Below, in pieces: positions 8,206 through 16,045 of a DNA stretch of 64,000 nucleotides; position 1 is the first letter of the stretch, and each line of letters begins with the position of its first letter. The stretch comes from Herbidospora cretacea. Its GTDB lineage: Bacteria > Actinomycetota > Actinomycetes > Streptosporangiales > Streptosporangiaceae. Made by a program: the position numbers and the translations under genes. The DNA is taken from NCBI RefSeq assembly GCF_001570605.1, contig NZ_BBXG01000022.1:62001-126000 (forward strand), given 5' to 3'. The notes under the pieces were generated by a model, which searched no databases, was not told the DNA's origin, and saw only the letters and a list, made by a program, of their open reading frames with translations.

Positions 8206-8331
8206 AAAACCCTCTTTCTCCGTTACGGCTCCGCCCACCCTGGCGCCGCCCCGCGCCCCGGTTCGCGCCGTTTCCGGCGCCAACCGGCCGTAGTGGTTCC
8301 GCACCAGACGGACCAGGCACGACGTGGAAAA

Positions 8332-8363
8332 CGAAAGGCCCGCTCCGAGGAGCGGGCCTTTCG
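8332..8363. terminator. bidirectional hairpin terminator between mrp and tatB
   Basis: Perfect 14-15 bp stem CGAAAGGCCCGCTC / GAGCGGGCCTTTCG with a 2-4 base loop. On the minus strand the stem is followed by TTTTCC, and on the plus strand it ends in TTTCG. It sits between convergent mrp and tatB and can terminate both. Confidence 0.85.
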
Positions 8364-8386
8364 CGTGTCATTCAGGCGGATCCCCA

Positions 8387-8427
8387 GCGCGAGCCACGGC
8401 CGGCCCGGGGCCGTCCGCGTCTCGCTT
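8387..8427 (-). repeat. palindromic gene-end element, copy 2
   Basis: 41-bp core, GCGCGAGCCACGG on the left and CCGTCCGCGTCTCGCTT on the right, around a CCCGGGG centre instead of CCTTCGG. It ends two bases from the tatB stop codon (8430). The left extension found in copies 1, 3 and 4 is only partly kept (ATTCAGG at 8370-8376). Confidence 0.8.
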
Positions 8428-8429
8428 GC

Positions 8430-8786
8430 TCAGGTGGCCTCGTTGTCATAAGGCGGGATCTCGCCCGCCGTCAGCTCGACCGCCACCGCGGCGGGCGGCG
8501 GGTCGGCGACGGCGGTCTCGCCCGGCGTGGCGTTCCAGTCCTTCTCGACGTCGTCGAGCAGGTGCTTGCGCACGAAGTTCTTGGGGTTGAGGTCGGCCGG
8601 GTCGAAGTTCTTGAACTCCGGCCCCAGATTGGCCTCGAGGTCGGTGCGCGCGTTGTTGGCCATCTCCCGCAGCTGGCGCAGCGTCCGGCCCGCCTGAGAG
8701 GCGACACCGGGCAGCTTCTCCGGCCCGAAGACGAGCAGCGCGATGACTATCAGCGCCAGGATCTCCGCCCAGCCGAGTCCGAACAC
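8430..8786 (-). CDS. tatB: Sec-independent protein translocase subunit TatB
   Basis: 118 residues from GTG 8786. A single N-terminal membrane helix (residues 3-22, WAEILALIVIALLVFGPEKLP) ends in the TatA/B hallmark FGPEKLP hinge. An amphipathic helix (23-50) and an acidic, unstructured tail follow. TatB binds twin-arginine signal peptides together with TatC. The order sigE, anti-sigma, htrA, tatB matches the mycobacterial block (Rv1221-Rv1224), which supports TatB over TatA. TatC is not in the window. The gene follows htrA after 74 bases, probably in the same transcript, and stops next to palindromic element copy 2. Confidence 0.92.
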   Translation of the reverse strand: MFGLGWAEILALIVIALLVFGPEKLPGVASQAGRTLRQLREMANNARTDLEANLGPEFKNFDPADLNPKNFVRKHLLDDVEKDWNATPGETAVADPPPAAVAVELTAGEIPPYDNEAT

Positions 8787-8860
8787 CGTAGATCTCCCTT
8801 GCCCTGCCCGAACCGTCGTGAATCAGACGTCGCCATCACACTACTGCCCGGGCAGGCGTG

Positions 8861-10237
8861 CTACGAGGGCTGGGCCGAGGGAGCGGGGGCCGCCCCGATC
8901 ACCACGTCGACCGTGCGCTCGGCGCCCGCCCGCGTGTAGGTGAACGGAACCCGATCGCCAGGTGTCTTGCTGCGGATCGTCACGATCAGCTCGCGGCTGT
9001 CGCTGATCGGCTGCCCGTCGACCTCCAGGATCACGTCACCGGCCCGCAGCCCGGCCTTGTCGGCGGGCCCCTGGGGCGTGATCGGCGGAACCCCACGGTC
9101 AGGCGTGTCGGCGATCCGGACGCCCTCGCCCTGGTAGTTCTGGTCGATCGTGATCCCGATCCGGGAGGTGCGCGCCGAGCCGGTCGAGATGAGCTCCTCG
9201 GCGATCCGGCGGACCTGGTTGACCGGGATGGCGAAGCCGAGGCCGATGCTGCCCGACTGCTGGCCGCCGAGCTGCTGGCCCGCCCCTATGGTGGCGATGG
9301 CGGAGTTGACCCCGATCACCTCGCCCCGGCCGTTGACCAGCGGGCCGCCCGAGTTGCCGGGGTTGATCGCGGCGTCGGTCTGGATGGCGTTGATGAGCGC
9401 CGAGTCGCGACCGCTCTCGCCGCCCGCCTCGACGGGCCGGTTGAGCGAGCTGACGATGCCGGTGGTGACCGTGCCGGACAGGCCCAGCGGCGAGCCGATC
9501 GCGATGACCGGGTCGCCGACCACCATCGAGTCGGAGTTGCCCAGCGTCGCCTCGGGCGCGCCGAACGTCTCGTCGGGCTTCACCACGGCGATGTCGGAGT
9601 TGGGGTCGCGCCCCACGATCTGGGCGGTGGTCGACTCGCGGTTGGCGAACCGGATGCGGATCGCCCCGCCCGACCGCGCGGCGGCGGCCACGACGTGGTT
9701 GTTGGTGACGATGTAGCCGCCCCGGATCAGGAACCCGGAACCGGTGCCGGCCTGCCCGCTGCCCTGCACCTCAAGTGAGACCACGCTCGGCAGCACCTTG
9801 GCGGCCACCCCGGCGATCGACTCGGGCGCCCGCCCGGTCGGCGCGGCGGCCGGCGTCGGGATGGCGTAACCGGGGTCGAGACCCGCGCTCGGCCGCGTCA
9901 GCAGATAGGTGCCGCACGACGCGGCCCCACCGGCCACCAGCGCCACGACCAGCCCGAGAGCGGCCAGAGTGCTCGTGCGGGGACCGGAGCGGCGCTCCCG
10001 CCGGGGCAGCTCGGACGTCACGCCGGGCGGTGGCGCCCACCCCTCACCCATGCCGTAGGCGGCGGGTGGCGGTGGCGGGAAATAGCTCTGGGTCGGCTCC
10101 CCGCCGGGGAGTGGGGGCGGCGGGTGGGCCGCGCCCGGCTGCTGAGGCTGGCGGGGGGCGTATTCCTCGTCCCACTCGCCCGCCGGATAGAACACAGGCC
10201 GCCCGTACGCGTCGTCGTCACGCGTGTCGTCGGTCAT
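8861..10237 (-). CDS. htrA: HtrA/DegP-type membrane-anchored serine protease with PDZ domain
   Basis: 458 residues from ATG 10237. An in-frame start 22 codons upstream has no support. Residues 1-105 are a cytosolic Pro/Gly-rich tail, 110-135 a transmembrane helix, and about 150-350 the trypsin-like protease with H181 (TNNHVV), D215 (NSDIAVV) and S296 (GNSGGP). Residues 360-445 form a PDZ domain (GPADKAGLRAGDVILEVDG). The triad is intact, so it should be active outside the membrane, degrading misfolded envelope proteins. It lies downstream of the sigE/anti-sigma pair, as in mycobacteria where it is an envelope-stress protease, and upstream of tatB. A long inverted repeat lies in the gap before it. 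Confidence 0.95.
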   Translation of the reverse strand: MTDDTRDDDAYGRPVFYPAGEWDEEYAPRQPQQPGAAHPPPPLPGGEPTQSYFPPPPPAAYGMGEGWAPPPGVTSELPRRERRSGPRTSTLAALGLVVALVAGGAASCGTYLLTRPSAGLDPGYAIPTPAAAPTGRAPESIAGVAAKVLPSVVSLEVQGSGQAGTGSGFLIRGGYIVTNNHVVAAAARSGGAIRIRFANRESTTAQIVGRDPNSDIAVVKPDETFGAPEATLGNSDSMVVGDPVIAIGSPLGLSGTVTTGIVSSLNRPVEAGGESGRDSALINAIQTDAAINPGNSGGPLVNGRGEVIGVNSAIATIGAGQQLGGQQSGSIGLGFAIPVNQVRRIAEELISTGSARTSRIGITIDQNYQGEGVRIADTPDRGVPPITPQGPADKAGLRAGDVILEVDGQPISDSRELIVTIRSKTPGDRVPFTYTRAGAERTVDVVIGAAPAPSAQPS

Positions 10238-10284
10238 CGGTGCAGTCACTCCCAGCGATTGTGGCGGGGCCGCCACCCAGTCTC

Positions 10285-10318
10285 GGCATACGACCCGTGT
10301 CAAGCCAGATCGTATGCC
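10285..10318. promoter_or_regulatory. 9-bp inverted repeat between anti-sigma gene and htrA
   Basis: GGCATACGA and TCGTATGCC are exact complements separated by 16 bases, in the 116-base gap upstream of htrA. The loop is long for a terminator and no U-run follows. It could be an operator, a leader RNA hairpin controlling htrA, or an attenuator between the sigma/anti-sigma genes and htrA. Confidence 0.45.
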
Positions 10319-10353
10319 GTCTCACTGCCCAGACGTGGTGACGGTTAGTCGCG

Positions 10354-10887
10354 TCAAGGAACAAGCTTGGGCGAGGGACCGGGAGTCGGCGAGCCCGGCA
10401 GCCTGCCGTGAGGCGACGCGGTGACCTGCGGGGGGAACATCATCTCGGGCGCGGGGGCAGGGCGAGGCTCGCCGTTGACCAGGAACAGCGACCCGAGGGC
10501 GACCGCCGCCGAGGCGACTCCGACCGCGACGTAACCGGCCGCGCGGCGCCGGGGGCTACGGCCGGGGCCGGTCGCACCAAAAGGACGGCGCGCCGGACGG
10601 GTGTCGGCGGGGGCGATGCTGTAGGGGCCGGGCAGCTGACGGGGCGACTGGCTCGGTAGGGAGCGGGCCGGGGGGCCCATGTCCCCCATCCGCAGCAGCG
10701 TCATCGTCAGGTCGACCGGCATGGCGGGCGGGTCGAGCGAACGCAGGCGGCTCTTCAGCGCCCGCATCCCGTCGACCTCGGCACGGCAGTCGGCGCAGAA
10801 CGTCAGATGGGCGAGGGCTCGCTCGCGCTCGTTGTGCGCGAGCTCGCCGTCGATCAGCGCGGAAACGCGCTCACCAAGATGCGTCAT
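10354..10887 (-). CDS. rseA: zinc-finger anti-sigma factor for the adjacent ECF sigma factor
   Basis: 177 residues. The N-terminal anti-sigma domain has the ZAS motif H27-x3-C31-x2-C34 (HLTFCADC), known to bind zinc and hold ECF sigma factors. A linker (residues 60-112) is rich in Pro/Ser/Arg, then one membrane helix (about 116-137, [18 protein letters not shown]) and a short Pro-rich extracytoplasmic tail follow. Its ATG overlaps the sigma-factor stop in ATGA, so the two are translationally coupled, as expected for a sigma/anti-sigma pair. M. tuberculosis RseA, at the same place, inhibits SigE. The membrane helix suggests control by proteolysis from outside. Confidence 0.9.
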   Translation of the reverse strand: MTHLGERVSALIDGELAHNERERALAHLTFCADCRAEVDGMRALKSRLRSLDPPAMPVDLTMTLLRMGDMGPPARSLPSQSPRQLPGPYSIAPADTRPARRPFGATGPGRSPRRRAAGYVAVGVASAAVALGSLFLVNGEPRPAPAPEMMFPPQVTASPHGRLPGSPTPGPSPKLVP

Positions 10888-11513
10888 GCTCCCTCCCGGG
10901 TGAAAGATGAAGGGGGAAGCTGGTCACCGCGCGGCGCACGGTGATCGAGCGCGTCACGCAGTTGCGCGCGCGCCCGGTGGATGCGGCTGCGGACGGTGCC
11001 GAGCTTGACGCCCAGCGTCGCCGCGATCTCCTCGTAGGAGAGGCCCTCGATGTCGCAGAGCACCACGGCGGCCCGGAACTCAGGAGCCAGCGCGTCGAGC
11101 GCGGCCTGGATGTCGGCGTCGAGGTGGTTGTCGTCGTAGGCCCGCTCGGGGGACGGCTCCCGGCCGTGCATGCGCTCGGCGGCGTCGTCGGCCAGACCCT
11201 CGAACCTGATGCGCTGCTTGCGGCGCGCGCCGTCGAGGAACAGGTTGGTCGTGATGCGGTGCAGCCAGCCCTCGAACGTGCCCGGCTGGTAGCTGGACAG
11301 CGACCGGAACACCCGGACGAAGACCTCTTGGGTCAGGTCTTCGGCGTCGTGGATGTTGCCCGTCAGCCGGTAGGCGAGCCGATAGACCCGTGCCGAGTGG
11401 TTTCTGACGACCTCCTCCCAGGTGGGAGGTGTCCAGGTGGACGCCTCTGCACCCGCCTGGTGGTCGTGATCGTCCACCGGCAATCCCTTCTCCAGGACCG
11501 TTGCTACAGCCAT
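10884..11513 (-). CDS. sigE: ECF RNA polymerase sigma factor, SigE type
   Basis: 209 residues from ATG 11513. Region 2 is at about residues 40-105 ([49 protein letters not shown]), and region 4 at about 130-190 ([38 protein letters not shown]). Region 3 is missing, as in all ECF factors. It overlaps the anti-sigma gene by 4 bases. Synteny with methyltransferase, anti-sigma, htrA, tatB and mrp points to the SigE envelope-stress group. A GGAAC-N18-GTT promoter, the type used by SigE/SigR-like factors, lies about 70-95 bases upstream, so it probably activates its own gene. Confidence 0.93.
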   Translation of the reverse strand: MAVATVLEKGLPVDDHDHQAGAEASTWTPPTWEEVVRNHSARVYRLAYRLTGNIHDAEDLTQEVFVRVFRSLSSYQPGTFEGWLHRITTNLFLDGARRKQRIRFEGLADDAAERMHGREPSPERAYDDNHLDADIQAALDALAPEFRAAVVLCDIEGLSYEEIAATLGVKLGTVRSRIHRARAQLRDALDHRAPRGDQLPPSSFTREGA

Positions 11514-11581
11514 AGTGCCTGGTTTCGCCCCTTCCTGCGTACCAGCGGCGAACGGACAGAACAAAGACCGTTCAAAGCTGC

Positions 11582-11607
11582 AACGTCCCCGTTGCGGCGT
11601 GAGTTCC
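11582..11607 (-). promoter_or_regulatory. ECF-type promoter upstream of sigE (GGAAC-N18-GTT)
   Basis: On the minus strand GGAAC (11607-11603) is followed by exactly 18 bases and GTT (11584-11582). This matches the GGAAC-N18/19-GTT form recognised by SigE/SigH/SigR-class factors. The predicted start is around 11575, leaving a leader of about 60 bases to the sigE ATG. It implies self-activation. Confidence 0.6.
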
Positions 11608-11640
11608 CGATCGGGGCGTACTCCCCTACGCTTGCCAACC

Positions 11641-12270
11641 ATGAACACGGCGAGCCTGGCCCATGCGGAGGACTTCGTCCCGGAGGACGACGTCCTGCGC
11701 AACGCGCGACAGCGCGGCGAGGAGGTGGGCGCCACGCCCATCCTCCCCGGCGGGGGCGCCGCGCTCTGCTTCCTGGCGACCGCTGTCAACGCGCGGTCGG
11801 TGGTCGAGATCGGAACCGGCTGTGGCGTCTCGGGTCTGTGGCTGCTCCGGGGAATGCGCTCTGACGGCACGCTGACCAGCGTCGACGTCGAGCCGGAACA
11901 CCAGCGGCTGGCCCGCCAGGCGTTCGCCGAGGCGGGGTTCGCCAGCGGGCGCACCCGCCTCATCGTGGGGCGCGCGCTCGACGTGCTGCCGCGCCTGGCC
12001 GACGGCGGCTACGACCTGGTCTTCTGCGACGCCGCCAAGCAGGAATACGGCGACTACCTCGCCGAGTCGCTGCGGCTGCTGCGTCCCGGCGGGATCGTGG
12101 CCTTCGACAACGCCCTGTGGCAGGACCGGGTGGCCGACCCCACGCAGCGCGACCCCGAATCGGTCGCCGTCCGCGAGGTCGGCCGTCTGGTCAAGGGCGA
12201 CGAGCGGCTGCGCCCGCTGATGCTGCCGCTGGGCGACGGCCTGCTCGCCGCCGTCAAGCTGACGAACTGA
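11641..12270 (+). CDS. O-methyltransferase (class I, catechol OMT-like)
   Basis: 209 residues. A Rossmann methyltransferase with the SAM-binding strand [17 protein letters not shown] (residues about 52-68), the acidic SVDVEPEH and the metal/substrate motif [17 protein letters not shown]. The order and length fit the O-methyltransferase family 3 (caffeoyl-CoA OMT-like, Rv1220c type). It lies divergently from sigE at the same place as Rv1220c in M. tuberculosis. The acceptor is unknown. No strong ribosome site precedes ATG 11641. The 3' end overlaps the convergent pepA by 17 bases. Expression may be linked with sigE through the shared 127-base intergenic region. Confidence 0.88.
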   Translation: MNTASLAHAEDFVPEDDVLRNARQRGEEVGATPILPGGGAALCFLATAVNARSVVEIGTGCGVSGLWLLRGMRSDGTLTSVDVEPEHQRLARQAFAEAGFASGRTRLIVGRALDVLPRLADGGYDLVFCDAAKQEYGDYLAESLRLLRPGGIVAFDNALWQDRVADPTQRDPESVAVREVGRLVKGDERLRPLMLPLGDGLLAAVKLTN

Positions 12271-13633
12271 GCCAGTCGAGCAGCAACCTCACGCCGAAGC
12301 CGGTGGAGCCCTTCTCGTTGCGGGCCGGGCCGGCGATGTCGAGATGGGCCCAGCGGCGCTCGCCCGCGAACTCCTTGAGGAACAGGGCCGCCTGCACCGA
12401 ACCCGCCCCGCCGCCGCCCTTCTTGTCGACGTTGGCCAGGTCGGCGACGTCGGAGTCGAGGGCCTCCCGCGAGTCGGCCAGCAGCGGCATCCGCCACAGC
12501 CGGTCGCCGCTGCGCGCCGAGGCCTTCAGCAGGCTGTCGGCCAGGGCGTCGTCGGTGGCGTAGAGAGCGCCGAAGCCGGTGCCGAGGGCGACCTTGGCGG
12601 CGCCGGTCAGCGTCGCGATGTCGATCAGGACGTCGGGGTCGAGGTGGCGGTCGGCGTAGGCCATCGCGTCGGCCATCACCAGGCGGCCCTCGGCGTCGGT
12701 GTTCAGCACCTCGACGGTCCGGCCGCCGTATTGGGTGATGACGTCGCTGGGGCGCTGGGCGTTGCCGCCGAAGGAGTTCTCGGCGCAGGCGATCAGGCCG
12801 GTGACCCGGACGGGCACCTCGAAGGCCTTCAGCGCCGAGATGACGGCGATCACGGCGGCGCCGCCGGCCATGTCGGTCTTCATGTCCTTCATCGAGGCCG
12901 AGGGCTTGAGCGACAGGCCGCCGGTGTCGAAGGTGATGCCCTTGCCGACCAGCACGACGTGGCGGGTGGCCCCGGCGGGGGCGTACTCCATCGTGATGAG
13001 GCAGGGCGGGTTGACCGAGCCCTGGCCGACCGCGCGGATGCCGCCGAAGCCGGTCAGCTCGGTGTCGACGGTGACCTTGACGCCCTCGCCGGCCAGCGCG
13101 GCCGCCTGTTCGGCCAGCCACGCCGGTGACTTGATCGAGCTGGGCGTGTTGGTCAGGTCGCGGGCGTCGCTGGTCGCCTTCGCCAGCGCCTCGCCCCGGG
13201 CGACCGCCGCGGCGTCGGCGCCGGAGACGACGATCTCGTGGACCGGGGTGGTTTTCGGTTCGCCCAGTTTGTAGCTGTAGGTGCCCAGGAGTGCTCCTGC
13301 GACGAGCTCGGCCACGTCGCCCTCGGGCGGGGCGACGATGGTCAGGCGGTCGCGGCCGTGGACGCGGCCGGCCAGCGCGGCCCCCGCCTTGCGGAGGTCG
13401 GCCGGGGCGGGGCCGGTGCCGTACAGAAGGACTCTGCGCACGCCCTCGGTGGCGGCGACGGGGATCTCGACGACCTCGCCGGGCTCTCCCTTGGCCTCGT
13501 AGTGGGCCAGCAGGGCCGGGGCGGGCACCGGCAGCTCCACGTCGGGGGCCAGGTCAGGGCCGAACGGGACGGCGAGGAATTCGGCGTCGCCGTCCACATC
13601 GGCCACGGTGGTCACGGTGGTCACTATGGGCAC
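12254..13633 (-). CDS. pepA: leucyl (cytosol) aminopeptidase
   Basis: 459 residues from GTG 13633 with GGAGAGA upstream. The N-terminal macro-like domain covers residues 1-150 and the M17 catalytic domain about 160-455. The metal and active-site motifs are intact: VGKGITFDTGGLSLKP (Lys/Asp ligands), MKTDMAGGA and the family signature NTDAEGRLVMADA. The enzyme removes N-terminal amino acids from peptides in the cytosol using two metal ions, normally as a hexamer. Its tail overlaps the methyltransferase gene on the other strand. A collapsed copy of the palindromic element (13657-13675) lies just upstream of the start. Confidence 0.95.
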   Translation of the reverse strand: MPIVTTVTTVADVDGDAEFLAVPFGPDLAPDVELPVPAPALLAHYEAKGEPGEVVEIPVAATEGVRRVLLYGTGPAPADLRKAGAALAGRVHGRDRLTIVAPPEGDVAELVAGALLGTYSYKLGEPKTTPVHEIVVSGADAAAVARGEALAKATSDARDLTNTPSSIKSPAWLAEQAAALAGEGVKVTVDTELTGFGGIRAVGQGSVNPPCLITMEYAPAGATRHVVLVGKGITFDTGGLSLKPSASMKDMKTDMAGGAAVIAVISALKAFEVPVRVTGLIACAENSFGGNAQRPSDVITQYGGRTVEVLNTDAEGRLVMADAMAYADRHLDPDVLIDIATLTGAAKVALGTGFGALYATDDALADSLLKASARSGDRLWRMPLLADSREALDSDVADLANVDKKGGGGAGSVQAALFLKEFAGERRWAHLDIAGPARNEKGSTGFGVRLLLDWLSSSA

Positions 13634-13656
13634 GGTCTCTCCACGTCGGGAAATAG

Positions 13657-13675
13657 GCGCGAGCCGTGGCTCGCG
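13657..13675. repeat. short palindrome, possible degenerate copy of the gene-end element
   Basis: GCGCGAGCC directly joined to GTGGCTCGCG forms a 19-base palindrome from the outer arms of the element seen at 1859, 8387, 17589 and 36377, without the GGCCTTCGGCC centre. It lies between pepA and DUF3117, here upstream of a start rather than next to a stop. It may be a deletion derivative. Confidence 0.45.
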
Positions 13676-13698
13676 TTGGGTCTCTGCCCCAAATGATG

Positions 13699-13730
13699 CG
13701 GCCCCGGCGCGGAAGTCCGCGGCGGGGCCG
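13699..13730 (-). terminator. hairpin terminator after the DUF3117 gene
   Basis: CGGCCCCG and CGGGGCCG pair, with a second inner stem CGCGG/CCGCG around AAGT. It lies 25 bases past the stop of the DUF3117 gene on the minus strand. The stem is strong and has no clear U-run, as is usual for actinomycete terminators. Confidence 0.6.
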
Positions 13731-13754
13731 ACGTCGCTCGATATCCGGCTGTAG

Positions 13755-13922
13755 TCAGCCGACCACGTTCTTCAGCGCGTCGCCGAGGGCGCCGGCCTCA
13801 TCCGCCGATAGCTCGACGACAAGCCGCCCGCCACCTTCGAGCGGGACCCGCATGACGATGCCCCGGCCTTCCTTGGTGACTTCCAGCGGACCGTCACCAG
13901 TCCGCGGCTTCATCGCCGCCAT
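13755..13922 (-). CDS. DUF3117 domain protein (55 aa)
   Basis: 55 residues from ATG 13922, with a clear ribosome site (GGGAAGGGAT) 6-16 bases upstream. The product, MAAMKPRTGDGPLEVTKEGR at the start and ALGDALKNVVG at the end, is an almost invariant actinobacterial small protein (DUF3117, Rv1211 in M. tuberculosis). Strands in the middle (GIVMRVPLEGGGRLVVELS) suggest a compact beta-beta-alpha fold. Function is unknown in any organism as far as I know, but conservation and position next to tag and the LOG/dapE genes are general. A longer in-frame start at 13979 would add 19 non-conserved residues and is rejected. Confidence 0.92.
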   Translation of the reverse strand: MAAMKPRTGDGPLEVTKEGRGIVMRVPLEGGGRLVVELSADEAGALGDALKNVVG

Positions 13923-14105
13923 GCGTGTATCCCTTCCCGCGTTGTCGGCCGTCCAATGAAGGGTGGCCGGCGCATTCACGTCTTCTGTGATGTCCTATTA
14001 TCCCGCCTCCGGGTTCAAAAAGGTAACGGGAGAGGACTCGGTTGAGGATCAAAGCGGTTCGCCTATGGATTGTCGGAGACAGTTCCTGACTCCACACTGG
14101 GTGGG

Positions 14106-14876
14106 GTGAACGCCCGAGCAGCGCTTTTCGACCTCTACGGGGACCATCTGCGCAGCCGGGGAGGGCAGGCCTCGGTGGCCGCCCTGGTCCGGCTTCTGGC
14201 GCCCCTGGAGATCGCCGCGCCCGCCGTCCGGACCGCGATCTCCCGGATGGTCCGGCAGGGCTGGCTCGACCCGGTCCGGCTGCCGCAGGGCGCCGGTTAC
14301 GCGGCCACACCGAAATGTGTCCGACGCCTCGACGAGGCCGCCGCCCGGGTCTACCGGGGCGGCACGATCACCTGGCCGGGCCGCTGGCACCTGCTGGTGA
14401 TCGAACCCGTCCGCGACCGGAGCCGGCGGGAGCGCGTGCGGGCCCATCTGTCCTTCCTCGGGTACGCACCGCTGTCGGAGACCACCTGGATCGGGCCCCG
14501 GGCCTCGGCCGAACTCGACCAGCTCGACCTGCGCGCCGACCGGTTCGAAGCCGTTCTGGACGGCGATCCGGTGGACCTGCTGGCCCGCGCCTGGGACCTC
14601 GACGCGATCGGCCGCGCCTACGAGGAGTGGCTGGCGGGGGCCCGGCCGCTGATCGACGGGCTGCCCGGCGATGCCCCCGACGACCGGGTCTTCGCGGTCA
14701 GGTCGCGGCTGGTGCACACCTGGCGCAACTTCCTGTTCCGCGATCCGGGGTTACCCTCGGCGCTGCTGCCGTCGGGCTGGCCCGGCGACAAGGCGCGGGC
14801 CTATTTCGAGCAGGAGGCGTCGCGGCTGATGCCGAGGGCGGCGGCGTTCGTGGAGCGGACGCTCACGACGACCTAG
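14106..14876 (+). CDS. PaaX-family transcriptional regulator
   Basis: 256 residues from GTG 14106. This start gives the family-typical NARAALFDLYGDHLRSRGG. A TTG at 14070 is the only alternative and neither has a clear ribosome site. Residues about 1-80 form a winged helix (VRTAISRMVRQGWLDPVRL), followed by the PaaX central and C-terminal domains (RWHLLVIEPVRDRSRRERV, LVHTWRNFLFRDPGLPSAL). The founding PaaX represses phenylacetate degradation in response to phenylacetyl-CoA, but no paa genes are present here, so the target is unknown. The 3' end overlaps tag on the opposite strand by 14 bases. Confidence 0.87.
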   Translation: MNARAALFDLYGDHLRSRGGQASVAALVRLLAPLEIAAPAVRTAISRMVRQGWLDPVRLPQGAGYAATPKCVRRLDEAAARVYRGGTITWPGRWHLLVIEPVRDRSRRERVRAHLSFLGYAPLSETTWIGPRASAELDQLDLRADRFEAVLDGDPVDLLARAWDLDAIGRAYEEWLAGARPLIDGLPGDAPDDRVFAVRSRLVHTWRNFLFRDPGLPSALLPSGWPGDKARAYFEQEASRLMPRAAAFVERTLTTT

Positions 14877-15405
14877 CCACGCAGCCTTCGATGTGGTCGT
14901 CGACCAGGCCGATCGCCTGCATCAGCGCGTAGGCCGTGGTGGGGCCGACGAACCGGAAGCCATTCTTCTTGAGATCCTTGGCCAGCGCCTTCGACGCCTC
15001 GGTGGAGGCGGGGATCTCGGCCATCGACGCGCGGACGGGGGCGTCGGGCTGTGCGTACTTCCAGACCAGGGCGTCGAGCCCCTCGGGGAGCTCCAGGGCT
15101 GCGCGGGCGTTGGCGATCGCGGCGTCGATCTTGGCCCGGTTGCGGACGATCCCGGCGTCGGCCATCAGGCGCTCGACGTCCTTCTCGGTGTAGGCCGCCA
15201 CCTTCTCGATCACGAAGCCGTCGAAGGCCTGGCGGAAGTTCTCCCGTTTGCGCAGGATCGTGATCCAGGCCAGGCCCGACTGGAAGGCCTCCAGGGTCAC
15301 GCGTTCGTAGATCTTGTCGTCGCCGTGGACCGGGCGGCCCCACTCGTGGTCGTGGTAGTCGAGGTAGAGCGGGTCGCTGGTGGCCCAGGCGCAGCGGATC
15401 ACCAT
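14863..15405 (-). CDS. tag: DNA-3-methyladenine glycosylase I
   Basis: 180 residues. Family features are the zinc snap: C5 and H18 at the N-terminus (IRCAWATSDP, YHDHEWGRP) with H171 and C175 at the C-terminus (DDHIEGC). Also visible are the catalytic helix LEAFQSGLAWITILRKRENF and the TTAYALMQAIG segment. It removes 3-methyladenine from alkylated DNA. The ATG at 15405 overlaps the end of the DivIVA-like gene by 7 bases, so the two are cotranscribed and probably coupled. The same order with DUF3117 occurs in M. tuberculosis (tagA, Rv1211). The tail overlaps PaaX on the other strand by 14 bases. Confidence 0.95.
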   Translation of the reverse strand: MVIRCAWATSDPLYLDYHDHEWGRPVHGDDKIYERVTLEAFQSGLAWITILRKRENFRQAFDGFVIEKVAAYTEKDVERLMADAGIVRNRAKIDAAIANARAALELPEGLDALVWKYAQPDAPVRASMAEIPASTEASKALAKDLKKNGFRFVGPTTAYALMQAIGLVDDHIEGCVARSS

Positions 15406-15788
15406 GACTCTTCCGCCTCGACCGCCTCGGCCGGTCCGGCCGGCGGGGCGTAGATCTCGTGACGGGCCTGGAGGCGGCCCGCCATCAGCTCGGCCACCTT
15501 CTGTTCGAGCACGGCGATGCGGGTGTCGCGGTCGCGGATGGCGGTCGCGGCCCGCTGGAGGGTCTCGTCGACCGAACCGGTGTGGTAGCCGACCAGGCCG
15601 ACCGGGAACTGCACGGTCACCAGGTCGACGGCGGTCACCTGAGCGGCCTCGGGCAGCTCCAGGGGCGGCACGTCGGGGGGGAACTCCGCCATCGCCCCGC
15701 CCTGGCCCATGGACACCCAGACCACGCAGGCCACGACCGCGAGCGCGGCGAGAACGAGTACGACCAGCACATACGAATCGTGCCACAT
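15399..15788 (-). CDS. DivIVA-domain membrane protein
   Basis: 129 residues from ATG 15788. A start 11 codons earlier is possible but adds a polar stretch before the helix. One N-terminal transmembrane helix (residues 4-26, SYVLVVLVLAALAVVACVVW) is followed by a short linker. A DivIVA-like motif comes next (VQFPVGLVGYHTGSVDETL, matching the usual F.....GY....VD..L), then a coiled-coil helix (IRDRDTRIAVLEQKVAELM). Proteins of this type are thought to sense membrane curvature or organise the pole or septum; this one is single-pass. It is coupled to tag by a 7-base overlap, as with Rv1209/tagA. It is divergent from a 76-residue plus-strand gene. Confidence 0.78.
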   Translation of the reverse strand: MWHDSYVLVVLVLAALAVVACVVWVSMGQGGAMAEFPPDVPPLELPEAAQVTAVDLVTVQFPVGLVGYHTGSVDETLQRAATAIRDRDTRIAVLEQKVAELMAGRLQARHEIYAPPAGPAEAVEAEESW

Positions 15789-15814
15789 GTGGTGAGCGTG
15801 AGAGCATCGACGAC

Positions 15815-16045
15815 GTGCCACTTGACATCCTCCGGCCGGGCGAGGCCGCCTCCGGGCCCGTCGTGGAGCTGCCCGCCGACCTCGACGAGGCCGTCGCCGT
15901 GGCCGCCGTCATGGCCTGGCGCGGCTCGACCGCGTTCCGGGTCGCCGATCCGGCCCACGCCGACTCGATCGCCCAGGCGCTGGCGATGACCGAGGCGATC
16001 GCCGGGCGCAGGCCACCGGCCCTGGCCCGGCGAGGGCTCGCCTAA
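15815..16045 (+). CDS. 76-aa protein resembling the last barrel unit of dihydropteroate synthase
   Basis: Starts GTG 15815, stops TAA 16045. Codon third positions are almost all G or C, and this frame fits better than the opposite strand, so I take it as coding. Residues about 24-60 (AVAVAAVMAWRGSTAFRV, then ADPAHADSIAQALAM) follow the pattern of the C-terminal strand-helix of dihydropteroate synthase, where RVHDV binds the pterin-pyrophosphate side. Here the motif reads RVADP. No catalytic remainder exists, so it cannot be an enzyme alone. In mycobacteria folP2 lies between the LOG gene and the DivIVA-like gene, which makes the position suggestive. Gene status is fairly sure; the relationship is tentative. 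Confidence 0.5.
   Translation: MPLDILRPGEAASGPVVELPADLDEAVAVAAVMAWRGSTAFRVADPAHADSIAQALAMTEAIAGRRPPALARRGLA

Noticed and set aside
8206-8331. Possible gene between mrp and the terminator
   Set aside because: Short frames only, without a ribosome site or recognisable product; taken as untranslated 3' region.
10238-10303. Longer htrA start at 10303
   Set aside because: Adds 22 residues with no resemblance to HtrA and no ribosome site; ATG 10237 leads directly into the acidic, Pro-rich cytosolic tail.
15380-15814. Plus-strand frame extending the 76-residue gene upstream
   Set aside because: The upstream part is Arg/Pro-rich and antisense to the DivIVA-like gene and tag; coding character begins only at GTG 15815.
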